NCBI GenBank assembly: GCA_943737045.1
Contig: CALSFV010000069.1
Coordinates: 124,001-188,000, forward strand
DNA: 64,000 nucleotides
Source of the DNA: Parapristionchus giblindavisi
Lineage: Eukaryota; Nematoda; Chromadorea; Rhabditida; Diplogasteridae
Reading direction: 5' to 3'
A program made the position numbers and the translations under genes. Shown here in pieces: positions 1 to 11,941 of the stretch. The notes under the pieces were generated by a model. It was given only the letters and a program-made list of their open reading frames with translations, was not told the DNA's origin and did not search any database. Position 1 is the stretch's first letter; every line of letters starts with the position of its first letter.

Positions 1-939
1 TTGTGGTCTACTCAAAGTTTCGAGGTGAGACGAGTAAAATGACACAAGAAGCCCATCACATGGATCAATTTGAAAATTTCGATTTTCACGACCAGTCATG
101 GTTTTCACGGTCATGGTCTGAAAATTTCAAAATTTCTCAAGTTTAAAATGTTTTCATTTATGTGAAGTACTAATGATGTGAATAATATTCAGCCAATGCT
201 CAATGGCTGATCTCTTTTTCAACCTTTTTTTCGAAACTTTTCATTCTGATTGCGTGCGAAAAATCAGAATTGTGTTTGAATCAGTTTCCAACTTGCTTTC
301 TGTAACATTCTGTCTTAGTACTTTGCAATGTGCATAATCAATATGAAAATCGTTTATTTTCGAAAATTCATTTTTTTGCCATGACCCCGGGTCATGGAAA
401 TCGATTTTTCAAAAGCGAGCTAAATGCCGGGATTTCAGTTCTACTATGTTTACTCATCATGCAACTTCACATTGTCATTGTCATTAGCTCATTGTCGCAG
501 CATTCGAGTCGACAAACTGCAATATTTCAGAAATTTGCCGAAAAAGTAGGCACTCGAATTGAATTTTTTGAATTTTTGAAAATGAACGATTTTCATATTG
601 ATTATGTACATTGCATAGTACTATGACAGAATGTTACAGAAAGCAAGTTGGAAACTGATTCAAGCACAACTTTGATTTTTCGCACACATTCGGGATGAAA
701 ATTTTCGAAAAAATGGTTGAAAAGAGAGATCAGCCATTGAGGATTGGCTGAATATTATTCACATCATTAGTACTTCACAATAAGCCACATAAATCAAAAC
801 ATTTCAAACTTGAAAAATTTTGAAATTTTCGGACCATGACACCCCCCGTCATAAAAATCGAAATTTTCAAATTGATCCAAGTGATGGGCTTCTTGTGTCA
901 TTTTACTGGTCTCACCTCGAAACATTGTGTAGACCACAA
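1..939. mobile_element. Foldback (palindromic) element, about 0.94 kb
   Basis: The first ~330 bases reappear inverted at about 590-939: the left end TTGTGGTCTAC matches GTAGACCACAA at 929-939, and both arms share a motif around GATGTGAATAATATTCAGCC. The central part is divergent and holds a near-palindrome around CATGACCCCGGGTCATG at 380-397. Small open frames inside (330-626, 836-1030) are by-products of the arms and show no family resemblance. The left end coincides with the window edge, so the element may extend further. It is probably a non-autonomous DNA transposon; no transposase was seen. Confidence 0.75.
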
Positions 940-1029
940 TTCCGCACCAATCGTTTGGAAAATACAGAATTTGTTCGGGAAAACCATCTATGACGGAAGT
1001 TCGAGCGAAAAATTCGCCAAAATGGTCTA

Positions 1030-1956
1030 ACGGGAAGAACCTTGTTTTAAGTGAAATCGATACAGAATTTCTTAGGTTACAATACCTGGTCGGAAATGTT
1101 TGTCAGCGGCTACAACAAGCGATGATTTGTCCGGAAAAAACAAAATTTTGAGTCAAAAAGTGGTTTAGGAATCAACGCACATTCCATGCTAATGCTAATA
1201 GTGAATTAGCAAGCACTGTGCACCCTAAACGCATCGCAAATGGTATTTAGACTTCATCTCAACAATTTGAGAAATTATGATTTTTGAAAGTGTATTTTTG
1301 AAATTAATTTTTTCTAATAGTCTGAGGGCACAAACAGGAAATTTCAGCTGTTTTGTGTAATAAAGGCCGATGACACTCCTCACACCCAAGTATGAGTCCA
1401 TTCCCAGTTCTCATTGCTAGCGCACGCGTCCGGGGGTGATCGAATATAATCGAGTCTTATTGTTAGGGAACAGGCCTTTGAAACAGCCGATACATAGCTC
1501 GAAAATTGCTTGAAAATGATGCTCAAATGCACGAATTTATTTATCAAAATGGCGGAGAATGATATTTCATCTTTTCACATCGAAGATTGCCGAACCAGTC
1601 GTGCAAATGCACGAATGCGGATCTCTAGTGTAGAGTCATCGAAACCGAATGGTTTTATATTTTTCAACGCAATTAATGTTTTAATTAGATGCGAAATGAT
1701 GTTTCTAATCAAGATGTAAAGTTGATAATAAGTTGAGAAGTAAACTTATGAATTCTCCAACGTGAGCTAACCAAGATGGAAATAGATTAACTCAGTACAT
1801 CGAAGTATCAGATAATATAAAGGAAATTGAACATGGAAAGTTCCGGCTAATGTTTTTATCGATGAGAATAGCTTCATTCGATAAAGGAAAAGTTTCTGAA
1901 TCACATAGTAAAAGGAATTAAATAGCTAAAAGAATAACGCATATTGGTGGTAATGT
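1030..1956. other. Intergenic sequence without recognisable gene
   Basis: I see no coding exon with family similarity and no clear repeat here. The only long frame (1510-1719, 69 codons) has no recognisable motif and no neighbouring exons in phase. Confidence 0.5.
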
Positions 1957-2136
1957 ATGGATGGTGTTCAGTTCAATGAATGGATGGTGTTCAGTTCAAT
2001 GAATGGATGGTGTTCAGTTCAATGAATGGATGGTGTTCAGTTCAATGAATGGATGGTGTTCAGTTCAATGAATGGATTGTGTTCAGTTCAATGAATGGAT
2101 GGTGTTCAGTTCAATGAATGGATGGTGTTCAGTTCG
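1957..2136. repeat. 23-bp minisatellite, about 8 copies
   Basis: The unit ATGGATGGTGTTCAGTTCAA plus TGA is repeated head to tail nearly eight times with only one visible substitution (GGATTG for GGATGG in one copy). Such high identity points to recent expansion. It lies outside any gene model. Confidence 0.95.
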
Positions 2137-2452
2137 GAAGCTATAATTCATATGTTTCATTATCGAAGATATTTTCAAAGAAAACATGTTTGTTGAAACT
2201 AAAAAAATAGAAATAAAAGTACGACTATTTACATTACATTATCCAAAGTCGTTCTCCATGGTCGTGCCGTATTGTAGCAACATCATACGGTATATTGAAA
2301 AAAAAAGAAGCCGCATTATGTCTTATTAATTTTGATTTCAGAAAAAAACATTCTATTCTCTTTTTAGAAATCACAGTATACGGTATTCATCATACTTCAA
2401 TTCATTTTTCATTTTGATATTCTTTGGAGTTCGTAATTCGTAACACTTTATA

Positions 2453-3427
2453 TGAGGCCGTTTGCGTAAGACTCGACTAAGTGCCGGCACAGTCAAAAAA
2501 TTAAATTTTGGGGATCTGGGTTCTCAAGGTTCTCATGATGATGGTTATGTTCATTTTGCACCTAGATCCACCGTTGAGGCCAGACGACGTCGCGTTGAAA
2601 TAGCGTTTTTTAGTCATTTCTCGTCACACGATGATGCTAAAATTTGCAGACTGTACAATCCGGGGCAGAATTTGATGGCGATAACGCATGTCTAATTCAT
2701 TTTTCATGAAAAAGTTTCATGAATTTTCAAAAATGGAATTTCTGTCAAAGGCAAAAAATATTTTAACGAGATACATAGATCGGACCGCAATGGTTTCAGG
2801 ATCCCATAGAAAAAAAATTCAGCCAATTTGAGGCAGCGATTTTCGATAAAATCTACTTTTAGTGTAGTCATTTTGCCATTGCAGTGGAGTCAAGAGGCGA
2901 GAGAGTGTGGTGGTGCGAGAGAGCAGAGAGACACAATCCCGTCCACCCCCTTCCTTTCCATGCTGGTCACCTCCCCCGCCTCTTGCCTCCACTTCAATGG
3001 CAAAATACACTAAAAGTTGATTTTCTCGAAAATCGCTGCCTCAAATTGGCTGAATTTTTTTTCTGTGGGATCCTGAAACCATTGCGGTCCGATCTATGTA
3101 TCTCGCTAAAATATCTTTTGCCTTTGACAGAAATTCCATTTTTGAAAATTCATGAAACTTTTTCATGAAAAATGAATTAGACAGGCGATATCGCCATCAA
3201 ATTCTGCCCCAGAGGGTACAGTCTGCAAATTTTAGCATCACCGTGTGACGATAAATCACTAAAACCGCTATTTCAACGCGACGTCGTCTGGCCACAACGG
3301 TGATCTAGGTGCAAAATGAACATGACCATCATCATCAGCACCCTTGAGAACCACGATCCCCAAAATTTGATTTTTTGGCTGTGCCAGATTTCACTCATTT
3401 TAGTTGATTCTTACGCAAGCTGCGTCA
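2453..3427. mobile_element. Foldback element with TGAGGCCGTTTGCG ends, TA-flanked
   Basis: Left end TGAGGCCGTTTGCG at 2453 and right end CGCAAGCTGCGTCA at 3427 are imperfect inverted repeats, each flanked by TA (2451-2452, 3428-3429), as expected for Tc1/mariner-type target duplication. The arms match for most of their length, for example the GACGACGTCGCGTTGAAAT stretch at about 2583 and its inverse at about 3275. Related to the larger element at 39620-41906, which has the same ends and a similar translated arm ([18 protein letters not shown]). No transposase was seen, so it is likely non-autonomous. Confidence 0.85.
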
Positions 3428-3429
3428 TA

Positions 3430-4441
3430 TACATGGTATTCATAGTTTCTATTATCAGACCACTTTTATCCATGTCTTCGTGTTACTGATAAATAACCTT
3501 CTGATGGTGTACTTTTATTTGCAGGAATGATTCTATAATATGTGATAGTTATTTGATTGTGGAAAAGTACATGAGATGGTGATAGATGAATGTTCTATTG
3601 ATAGAATGAGATGAGACGTGAGAGTTATAGATTGAGTCTGAGTGGGAGTGGACCATCTCATGTGTAATCTATTCATTTCAATCTATACTTCATCTATTCA
3701 TTTAATATCATAAACTATCTATCTATTTATCTATCTCTTCTCTCTTATCCATTCCTCCATATTCATATCTAATAGTAAATACTCTCAATCTCTACACCAC
3801 TTTATCTCCTTATCCCCCCTCCTTCTATACTCTTTTCATCTATATCCTCATAGATATTCACTCTATAGAGTGAGCACCTGTCTTCTCTACCTCTTCCTCT
3901 TCTTCATCTCTCAATCTCCCTCCATCTCTTAATCAATGAATTCACCCTCTATCGTCTCGTATCATAATTTGTTCTTATCTTTTATCAATCAAAACACTTC
4001 ATCACACAAACATTGTATTCCTTCTGTACAACTCCTTCGTCAAACCCTCCACATATGCCTCTTCCATCTCTCTTCTTTCATCTCCATCTCTCATATTTCT
4101 CTATCTCTTGCTTCCATTTATTGAATACACGTATTTATTGATACAATGCTCTTCTTATCAGTGATAAGTTATCAATTGAACTCGGTCAACATATCATCAT
4201 TATTCTATTTTCTGTTCTATACGAGATGTTATCCACCATCCACTACTCTATCTATTCAATGACATATATCATCATACTTTGTCTCTCTACTTCATTCTCT
4301 TTTCCTCTCATCGTTTAAATACTTTGTCCAGTTTCAATAGTACATACCAACAACTAGTCAATCAATTCATCTTTGGAGTACAATAAATCATTCTTTATGT
4401 TCTACTTTGACAGTCCTTGTCTGTATATTCTTCATATCTAG
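3430..4441. other. Intergenic, pyrimidine-rich
   Basis: The stretch from about 3660 to 4330 is strongly CT-rich on the plus strand and contains no exon I can support. It lies upstream of the four-pass membrane protein gene and may hold its promoter, but no specific element is recognisable. Confidence 0.4.
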
Positions 4442-5677
4442 ATGGTTCAATTAACATCTTCATTTCTTCGTCGAATACTTCCTCCATACTACAAATATGC
4501 TGTATTCCTTCTATCTGGATTTGAATTGATATTCTCATGTCTTGTCTTATCCATAGCTGAGGCTTATTATAAGGTATCAATCCAGGCATTTAATTGATTC
4601 ATCAATTCATTGATTAGGCATCAGCTCTTCTTCTTCCTATTGCTTATCGTATATTTGATGATACTGTTAAGAAAGGTGTTAAAGATTTTGATTGGAATGA
4701 GGAGGCAAAGTCTACACTTGAATTGGTTATTTCATTCACTCCATTATTCATTTTAATATATCATTTCAGTATAAATATAAAATGATGGTCTTATGGGTTG
4801 TTTGTACTGTTTGTGTACTCGTATCAATGCTTATTATCATTCCTCAATTTTTCGATTTCAATGATTCCAAGGGAAACCCATCTCATCTTGTAAGTTCAAT
4901 CAATCAATCAAATATGTTCAAGTAGATAAAGTATACTTTGAGTGTTTGGTTCGTCAACGACTTGGATGGATTCTCTTCGTCATTCAATCGATAATCGCTA
5001 TTTCCGTGGGAATAGCAATATTTTGGGCATGGAGTGGTTGTGGTGATGTTAGTTAATCTGATTGAATATTCATGTAATAGTGGATTCTTCTTCATCATTC
5101 CAATATATTGATTGATTCATTGTAGACAGTTGATCTATTTCGTAAACTCTTCGATGAATCTCATAAGGAAGAAGTATTTCTATCAGAATTAGAGAATAAG
5201 TTGGATTGTTCAACAGATGATGATAAAGAGGTCGATGCTGCTCAAGTATGCATGCCTTTGTTATACTTACAGTCTTTCTTCTCCCACTACTACTACTCAA
5301 TCCTTCTACCCTATCTACTACGGTATTTCTGAGTGTGCATGTTGAGTGATATTCATTGTGTGTGTTAATCAATCTGTCCTGTCTAGTCTATCTATTATCT
5401 ATATAATGAAAGACTAATCAATCGATAATTACAGAAATGTGAGCATAATGTGAAGACATCATTCATTCCAAAATGGTGGATGGATGCTATTCTCATTTCA
5501 TATATAGCAGGTATTGATTGGTTTATTTCTCTTCTACAATACTTTAAGCATTACAGTAATCTTCCCTTTTCAGGTCATGTTATCCTATTTATATTAACTC
5601 CAGTATTCAATCGACAATTGGTTAAACCAGATGAAGATGAAGATGTTTATTCAAAAGAAAATTTACTTGATTCATAA
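4442..5677 (+). CDS. Four-pass membrane protein, family not identified (tetraspanin-like layout)
   Basis: Seven exons join in phase to 254 residues: 4442-4573, 4618-4725, 4770-4889, 4943-5047, 5126-5245, 5435-5510 and 5574-5677; all introns are GT-AG. The ATG directly follows an acceptor-like TTCATATCTAG and an in-frame stop lies just upstream, so this start is well supported and may be a trans-splice site. Hydrophobic segments lie at about residues 19-41, 85-104, 129-149 and 211-231. The loop between the last two is about 60 residues with cysteines near 153, 183 and 197; the tail is acidic (DEDED). The layout resembles a tetraspanin, but the diagnostic CCG motif is absent, so the family remains open. 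It is convergent with rer1, with about 540 bp between the stop codons. Confidence 0.8.
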
Positions 5678-6214
5678 TAAGTTAGGAAGTATTCATTGAT
5701 TCATTTGTTAGAATATCATCATCTCATTGCACATACATTCCGCCTTTTATCATTTCTCAGTTTCAATTCATTATCTTTCTATTTGTTATGCTCAATTTGA
5801 CGCATTTTGGATGCCAAACAATTTCTTTGTTCTATTCAAATATTGACATATCAATACAGATGAAATGAAAAAGACAAATCAAAATAGTTATCACATTATC
5901 TTCTATATATAGATATACTATAGCTGTTTATGAATTAATAAAAGATCTGTACTACTATTGGATGTGAATAAGTTAAAGAGGGATGAAATGGATAGTTGCA
6001 TGAGAACAAGTGATAACAATATAAGTTATCAATCGATAAGACCTAATGGGAAGAATGAATACCCATGAGATGTATGAGTAGAGAGATAATATATTGGAAT
6101 ACAAAGCAATAACAATATATTAGCCATATCGGATAAAGAATAGGAGATACAACAAGTTGATTCAATCAACAGAACATTGACTAATATATCATAGATAGAA
6201 TAATAGATACATTA
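5678..6214. other. Convergent intergenic spacer
   Basis: AT-rich spacer between the two convergent stop codons. AATAAAAG near 5938 could be a poly(A) signal for the plus-strand gene. No exon or repeat recognised. Confidence 0.4.
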
Positions 6215-9200
6215 TTAACCCAAAACAACCTTTCCTGAGTCTTCTTTTCCTGCCATCTTTGGCTTTCCCACTGTGAATGGAATGTAGCGATACTTGATCA
6301 TGTGCTACAATTATTAAAGTTAGAATAATTAATATATAATAGTTATTTAATTCAAATCCCAAGAAGTTAACGAACAACTATAAAATAAATGCATAACATA
6401 GTACGGGTTATTTGTGACTAAATACCTTATTACACGTCTACACATTGTTCAATTGAACAATACCATTATATCAATATTGCATGGGTATGATGAATAGTAT
6501 ACAATGAATAGATTTATACCATGATTTGTCTCTTCATTGTAAGGAAGAATAGAATGATGAAGTAGAGAACGAGAATAGGCCAGAATACAGGAACATTGAA
6601 GAATTCGAAGAAAGTACAGCAAATTGCGAAGATACACGCCTTCATCGATGAATGCCTTAAATTACAGGGTGCGCCAAAATTACCCGGACTGATTTCACCA
6701 TTATGATTCCCAGGCCCCCCAATGCAAATGCGCAACCCCTATTGCAGCATCATGACGAGTGATCATTGGCCACTCCCTATTCAAGGTTTCAACTCAGTTA
6801 GTCAAGTCTTCTAGTAATGGGGAAGTCAAGTCGACTGCGACCCCTCATTCTCAAGTGTACAAGGTAGATTGTCATAGTTCATCAGCTCGACTTTCACGAG
6901 TCGGCTGTATCCAATACCGGTATCGTGTACCAATATCTTGGCACTGACAAGGAACGTCCGGGTAGAGGTAGACCGATTTCAGTTTCCACCGCTACGAACC
7001 GAGATCCCATCCGAAAGATGGTGTTTCGAAACCACAAGTTGACGATCTGGAGACTTGATATCTCGAACACTTCCATTCCTCGTCTCCTCAGGTCTCAGTT
7101 GACTCTTCTCCCTTACAAGTACAGTAAACTGTTAGAACCGAATGAGCGACAGATCAAGCTCCGCTGAGAACGGTGACCTCAACTTTTTATGCGTTGTGCT
7201 AGGTCCGCGCACTTTAGCACGATGTTCAGCGAAGAGAATATCTTGCCTTCAAAGACAACCTGAATATCGAGAACAACAGAATCATAGCCTCTGATCTTAA
7301 AGAATCCTACAAGACGGCTGGGGTCATGGGTCATATCAGTCTTCCACAATACGCCAAGGTTATAGCTGCTATTTGCCCAACTGGAAAGTCCACTCTTGTT
7401 TTGCCACTCCATGCGTCTAGATCAATAAGGCATATTATACCAAGCACATCCTCGAAGACGCGCTTCTACTCCGATACCATACCCACTTCGGTCAGGACCA
7501 CTAGACCTTTCGGTAAGATTCTGCCGTCAATCACATGACAAAGTTCACCCAGTCGTGGTTTTTCACCCATGCACTCGGCAAAATCCATCACATTGAATTA
7601 CTTCCGAACTCCCCCAATCTCAACCTCCTCGACTGCAGTGCTTGGAGGTGTTGTAAGCCAAGATGTCCTCTATCAAGCACCAGACCCTCGACTCCTTCAG
7701 TGCTCCCCTTCTCAAGGCATGGGACGAACTCGATGACAACTACTTGCGGGAATCGGCAGTCGCATATGAGAAGAGACTCAAGGCCTGTGTCAGAGCTAAA
7801 AGAGACCACGGCGAGATTCGCTAGTACACTACTGCTGCCCATATTCTTGATAAGCTTTACCATGAACCATATCACTCAAGTCACATTCCCAAGGGGAGAA
7901 TCATATGGAGACAACAGTCCGGGTAATTATGGCGCACCCTGTAAGAAGTAGAGACTATTTAGTAGAGTGTAATGTATGAGTGTTGAGAGAATGATTAATC
8001 TAACAAGGGAATGGTCTCAACTCACCATGGAGTTATGACTTGTGATATATACCATTCGAACCGTTATGCTATTCTGTCTCGAAATCCGTTGAGTCTACTT
8101 GCCACGAGCTTCTGGCATTCAAGAAAATCGATAATGAAAACTTAAGATTCAGTTCTCTGCTCAATGAACCTTGTAAAGTTGAATTGTACAAGGCGCATGC
8201 ATGTATTATGTTGGTTCTTGGTTCGTTCCCACCTCGCATCCAATCTTTTACAAACATTTTGCGAAAATTAAGTCAAAGTCTATTTCAGTTTTTTCCCCAA
8301 AAATATTCTTTTATTGCACTACACTACAAGGTTCATTGAGCGGCAAACTGAATCTTAAGTTTACCTATTATACCTCGAATTTCAACTTTTCATTATCGAT
8401 TTTCTCGAATACCAGAAGTTCGTGGCAAGTAGACTCAACGGATTAAAAGACAGAATCACATGACGATTCGAATGGCATATGTATCTAGTCATAACTCAAT
8501 GGTGAGTTGAAACCATTCCCTTGTACGTGATTCAATCATATACCATTCAAGTGATATGAAGCTTTCATTCTACCACTAGTGGTGCGAATTAACCGCCATA
8601 TGTTTTCAATATTACCTTCGAACCCCCCCCCCCCCCCCCCCCGCTCGTAGGCCCAAGCAAGGAATCCTAATATACATAATAGAAAAAAAGATTAAGAAAG
8701 AAAAAAGACGATTTATAATGGTACAAAAACCATTAAACAATCTAAGTACATAAAGTACTGACTAGTATTGGGTAATACAAACGTATACTTATACTATTAT
8801 ACTAAATTTCTACTTTGAGGGTTTCATAATAAAGGAGGGTATTAAAATGAACAAACCAGAATTTGAATTCAGGAAGTCTTCTCATGAAAGGACGGAATTC
8901 ATCATTTCCTTTAGATGGAAGAACAGGACCATCATCATCATCCATTAGTTGAGGATCAATTGAAGGAGTAAGGAATAGAAGGAAGAGATTGAGATAATAG
9001 ATGTACAAAGCATATGTTACGATATAGAAACCCTTAACTATGACTATAACAACATGATACGAGTTATTCATACCTGAAGGTAGAACATTCTAGCGATGAA
9101 AAGAGCATTGAAGACAACAGCAATGATCCATCGTACTAATGTATATGGAGTTAGTCGGTCGAGATAATACTGATACTTCTGAAAATTGTATTTAAACCAG

Positions 9201-9491
9201 AGATCCAAAGTATGGAATCAACTGAGTTTCTGCACTTCACTCTTATTTGCATTTCTTGCACAAAAGTTAATGATGGTAAATTTTAACGTATTTTTAAATG
9301 TTCGTATATCATACCACACTACTGTTCAATGAATAAGAGATATAGAATCGGTTCATCGAAAGTAAAAATGGGGTGAGATTGATTGGTACTGATGACGAAT
9401 GAACAGAAATGAATGAGCTCACAATTTCTAGTGAAGAGAAGAATCGTGATATAATTCCGGGTTGATCACGAAGATCAGAGGAATCTTCCAT
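6215..9491 (-). CDS. rer1: RER1, Golgi-to-ER retrieval receptor
   Basis: Five exons on the minus strand (9423-9491, 9074-9178, 8857-9032, 6520-6655, 6215-6304) join in phase to 191 residues, the usual RER1 length. Family hallmarks are present in order: LDRLTPYTLVRW, GFYIVTYAL, DDGPVLPSKGNDEFRPF, RRLPEFKFW, NVPVFWPILVLYF, TMKRQI and YRYIPF near the end. RER1 proteins are four-pass Golgi membrane receptors that return ER membrane proteins and unassembled complex subunits to the ER. The ATG at 9491 is preferred: an upstream in-frame TTG is not needed and homologues start in this region. Intron 2 is only 41 bp, whereas intron 3 (6656-8856) is 2.2 kb because it carries a Tc1/mariner element and a foldback. 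The promoter and first exon are duplicated in inverted orientation at about 59835-60475. Confidence 0.97.
6665..7941 (+). mobile_element. Tc1/mariner-type transposon, inactivated
   Basis: Terminal inverted repeats begin CAGGGTGCGCCAAAATTACC at 6665 and end in its near-complement at 7941, with TA duplicated on both sides (6663-6664 and 7942-7943). The interior encodes transposase pieces on the plus strand in several frames: a helix-turn-helix region with GRGRPISVSTATNRDPIRK (about 6970-7020) and a C-terminal catalytic block with LLPNSPNLNLLDCSAW (about 7597-7650), where Tc1 transposases usually have SPDLNPID. Frame changes and stops separate the pieces, so it should not encode active transposase. 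It sits inside intron 3 of rer1, opposite to the gene. Confidence 0.9.
8002..8524. mobile_element. Foldback element in rer1 intron 3
   Basis: ACAAGGGAATGGTCTCAACT at 8002 returns inverted as AGTTGAAACCATTCCCTTGT ending at 8524. Inner arms also match, for example TTGAGTCTACTTGCCACGA near 8089 and its inverse near 8425. Non-coding; probably a MITE. Confidence 0.8.
8625..8642. repeat. Poly-C run
   Basis: An uninterrupted run of about 17 C residues in rer1 intron 3, just right of the foldback element. The exact length may be uncertain because such runs are hard to sequence. Confidence 0.9.
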
Positions 9492-11084
9492 CTTTCCTCG
9501 AGTCAAAGTAAGACGAGGATCCAGCTCGAAAGCTCAAACTGAATAGAAATTGTATAGAACAAAATATGAAGACGATTAAATAACGAGAAGACAATGATAA
9601 ATCGATTTATCAGGATAATAGCAACATCAATCGATGCATGTTAGGCTTGAATGAAAGGATATGACTTATTCATCACATATTACAATTAAGGAAACAAAAT
9701 ATCGTTAATAAACAACTTAAAGCGTGATAATAAAACATACACGTCATTGAAGGCACAGCAAATAAGCTCGCCACTATATTACCGTAATTATACAACCACA
9801 CAATGGGAAATGACAGAAATTTTGGAAACAGAAGACACGTCCGCTAAGAATGATCTTTGATCTTTCTTAAAAGAATTATATTTATTAAAAATATCTTTCT
9901 ACTTATACACTTTCTTTTTTATATATTTTTTAGTGAAAGTTAACTTGATGCCTCTTGGGAACGACCAATGTATACACACATTATTTAATTGAAAAAAATT
10001 GAAAAAAAGACAATTACTCAGAGAGCAAACTTACCCAAATATTGATAATAGATTTGGCAACTTGCATTAATTGTGTGCACGATTTGCCCACATTCGGGCA
10101 AATGCTAGCCCAAAAACCAGAGATTTACGTATACAATCCAGCCCGCACTCTCTACACTCAGAAAAATGAAGTGTTAATATGCACACCCATAGGTGTTCCG
10201 GGTGAAACTGTAATCCCCAATGTGTTTCAATTAACACCTTTTGGGGTGAAAATTGGAAAAAGGTGTAAATTGGAGCACATGGGGGTGTTCAGTAGAACAA
10301 TCTGATGTGTTCAATAGAACACATAAAAAGGCTGTATAGATTTTTACACCTTTTTATCTGAGTGTAAACGCGGCATCCTGTCGTATTAAGTGATTCCTGT
10401 TTTCGCGTTCTTGCGCATTTCTGAATAAAAATTGTGGGAAATTCAAAATTTGAATTTTGTATACGGTAGCATTACAGTATACCTACGAAATTACCAAATT
10501 GTGTTGCGCTATATAGAGTCAAGCAAAAATTTTCGTTTCTGTGGCATTATGAATCATATCGAACATAACAATGATTAGTACACTTTTCATATTTTTAGAA
10601 ACATTATACAGCCCGTAAAACGAGATGCGGCACAGGCGTGCCGCGACATGCCGCGCTTAGATAGGGCGATCAGGAGGGACTGTATGTATATGTCTACACA
10701 CTCTATCATCCACTCTCTCTCACCAACTCTCGCACCTTTGAGTGGACATGTCACTCTATTCAGAGGACGATTACGGAGAGGTACAATACTACCTCAGTCT
10801 CTAAGTGCCTTTGTTTTCTTTTACTCTTTCTTTCTAACATTAGATCTTATTAGTTACTCTTTTAAATACATTCTCTCTATTTTTTTCTTTTGATAACTTG
10901 TTTTTACAAAAATCCTATGTGGGCTCGTCTACTGATGAGGCCCAACCCACATAATATTAATACTTATGAATTCATTTTTATGAAAATTTTATCTTAGTGT
11001 ACATCAACATCAAATTTTCTTTGATTCATTTTATGAGAGAAGGATAAACGACAATGATAGCAAAATGGAGAATTGATTGATTCT
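9492..11084. other. Upstream region of rer1 and downstream region of the small secreted gene
   Basis: About 9492-9935 is homologous to 59835-60260 and should hold the rer1 promoter and 5' untranslated region. From 10154 to 10368 there is a MITE-like repeat (listed separately). A GC-rich imperfect palindrome with repeated GCCGCG / CGCGGC units lies at about 10628-10660. No further exon recognised. Confidence 0.5.
10154..10368. mobile_element. MITE-like repeat with TACACTCAGA ends
   Basis: TACACTCAGAAAAA near 10155 faces TTTTTATCTGAGTGTA ending near 10368 as terminal inverted repeats. The interior repeats variants of GTGTTC / ACACC. Short size, terminal inverted repeats and absence of coding capacity suggest a MITE; the family is not identified. 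Confidence 0.55.
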
Positions 11085-11668
11085 TTATTCTTCATCTTCA
11101 TCTTCATCTTCTTCAGGAATTGGAGTTGTTGTACGAACCTTCAATGTTCATATTTGTCAGTATTCTATTCAATAACAAATATGAGACCGTATTCAAACCT
11201 TCTTAGGCTTCTTGGTTACTTTCTTCTTCGGAGCTTTAGTTGTTTCAACTTCTACTGAAGTTGTATTATTGATTGTTTTATCTTGACTGTCAATCAATCC
11301 ATGAAGTGCTTCCATTGCTTCTCTCATATATTCGCTGATCTATAATATAAGAACTGAGAGGAAATATCATACAATTACTATAGCCTTACCTTATGGAGAA
11401 TATTGGAAGCAGAATCAACAACGAAATCCTTAGCATCAATAGCCATTTTCTCAACAGTTTCAAGAGTGGAAGTCTCATTAAGAGATGGAGTTACAATAAT
11501 AGAAGAAGTAGTTGATACTTCTTCTATTGATTCTGTAGTTGATTTAGCCTGATACAACACATTGATAAATCAATCAATAAACATTATGAAAAGAACCTTT
11601 TTAGAGTGAATTGGAGTCATTGTTAGAAGTGAAAAGAAAGCAACTAAGAAAATATGAGAGTACATCAT
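11085..11668 (-). CDS. Small secreted protein, family unknown
   Basis: Four exons on the minus strand (11597-11668, 11390-11548, 11199-11339, 11085-11138) join in phase to 141 residues. The first 22 residues form a clear signal peptide (MMYSHIFLVAFFSLLTMTPI). The mature part has a Thr/Ser-rich stretch, a helical middle with VEKMAIDAKDFVV and SEYMREAMEALH, a lysine-rich patch (KAPKKKVTKKPKK) and ends in an acidic DEDEDEDEE-like tail. Introns are canonical. No domain was recognised; it may be an extracellular or pseudocoelomic protein, but a role cannot be assigned from sequence. It lies about 1.6 kb upstream of rer1 on the same strand. Confidence 0.8.
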
Positions 11669-11941
11669 AGTTCCACTATGAAATATGATGGATTGAGGAA
11701 TGAATCGTCTTCTATCCCCTTTTTCTTCCCTTTTCATAGTCATTTCAATACATTATTAAACCATTTTATAGTTCTCTTCCATACAGAGAAAATGCCTCAA
11801 ATCGATATTTACAATCCGATAAAGCCAACAATGAGGATCTTTTCATTGGAACTTTTAAAATTAACACTTAAATCTTTAGATTTGAATGATTATATTGTAT
11901 ATTATTGTCTCTGAATTCACAAATAAATTCACCTTGACCAT

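Noticed and set aside
4904..5372. Minus-strand frames across the four-pass protein gene
   Set aside because: They run antisense to exons that join in phase with canonical introns, and they have no motif of their own.
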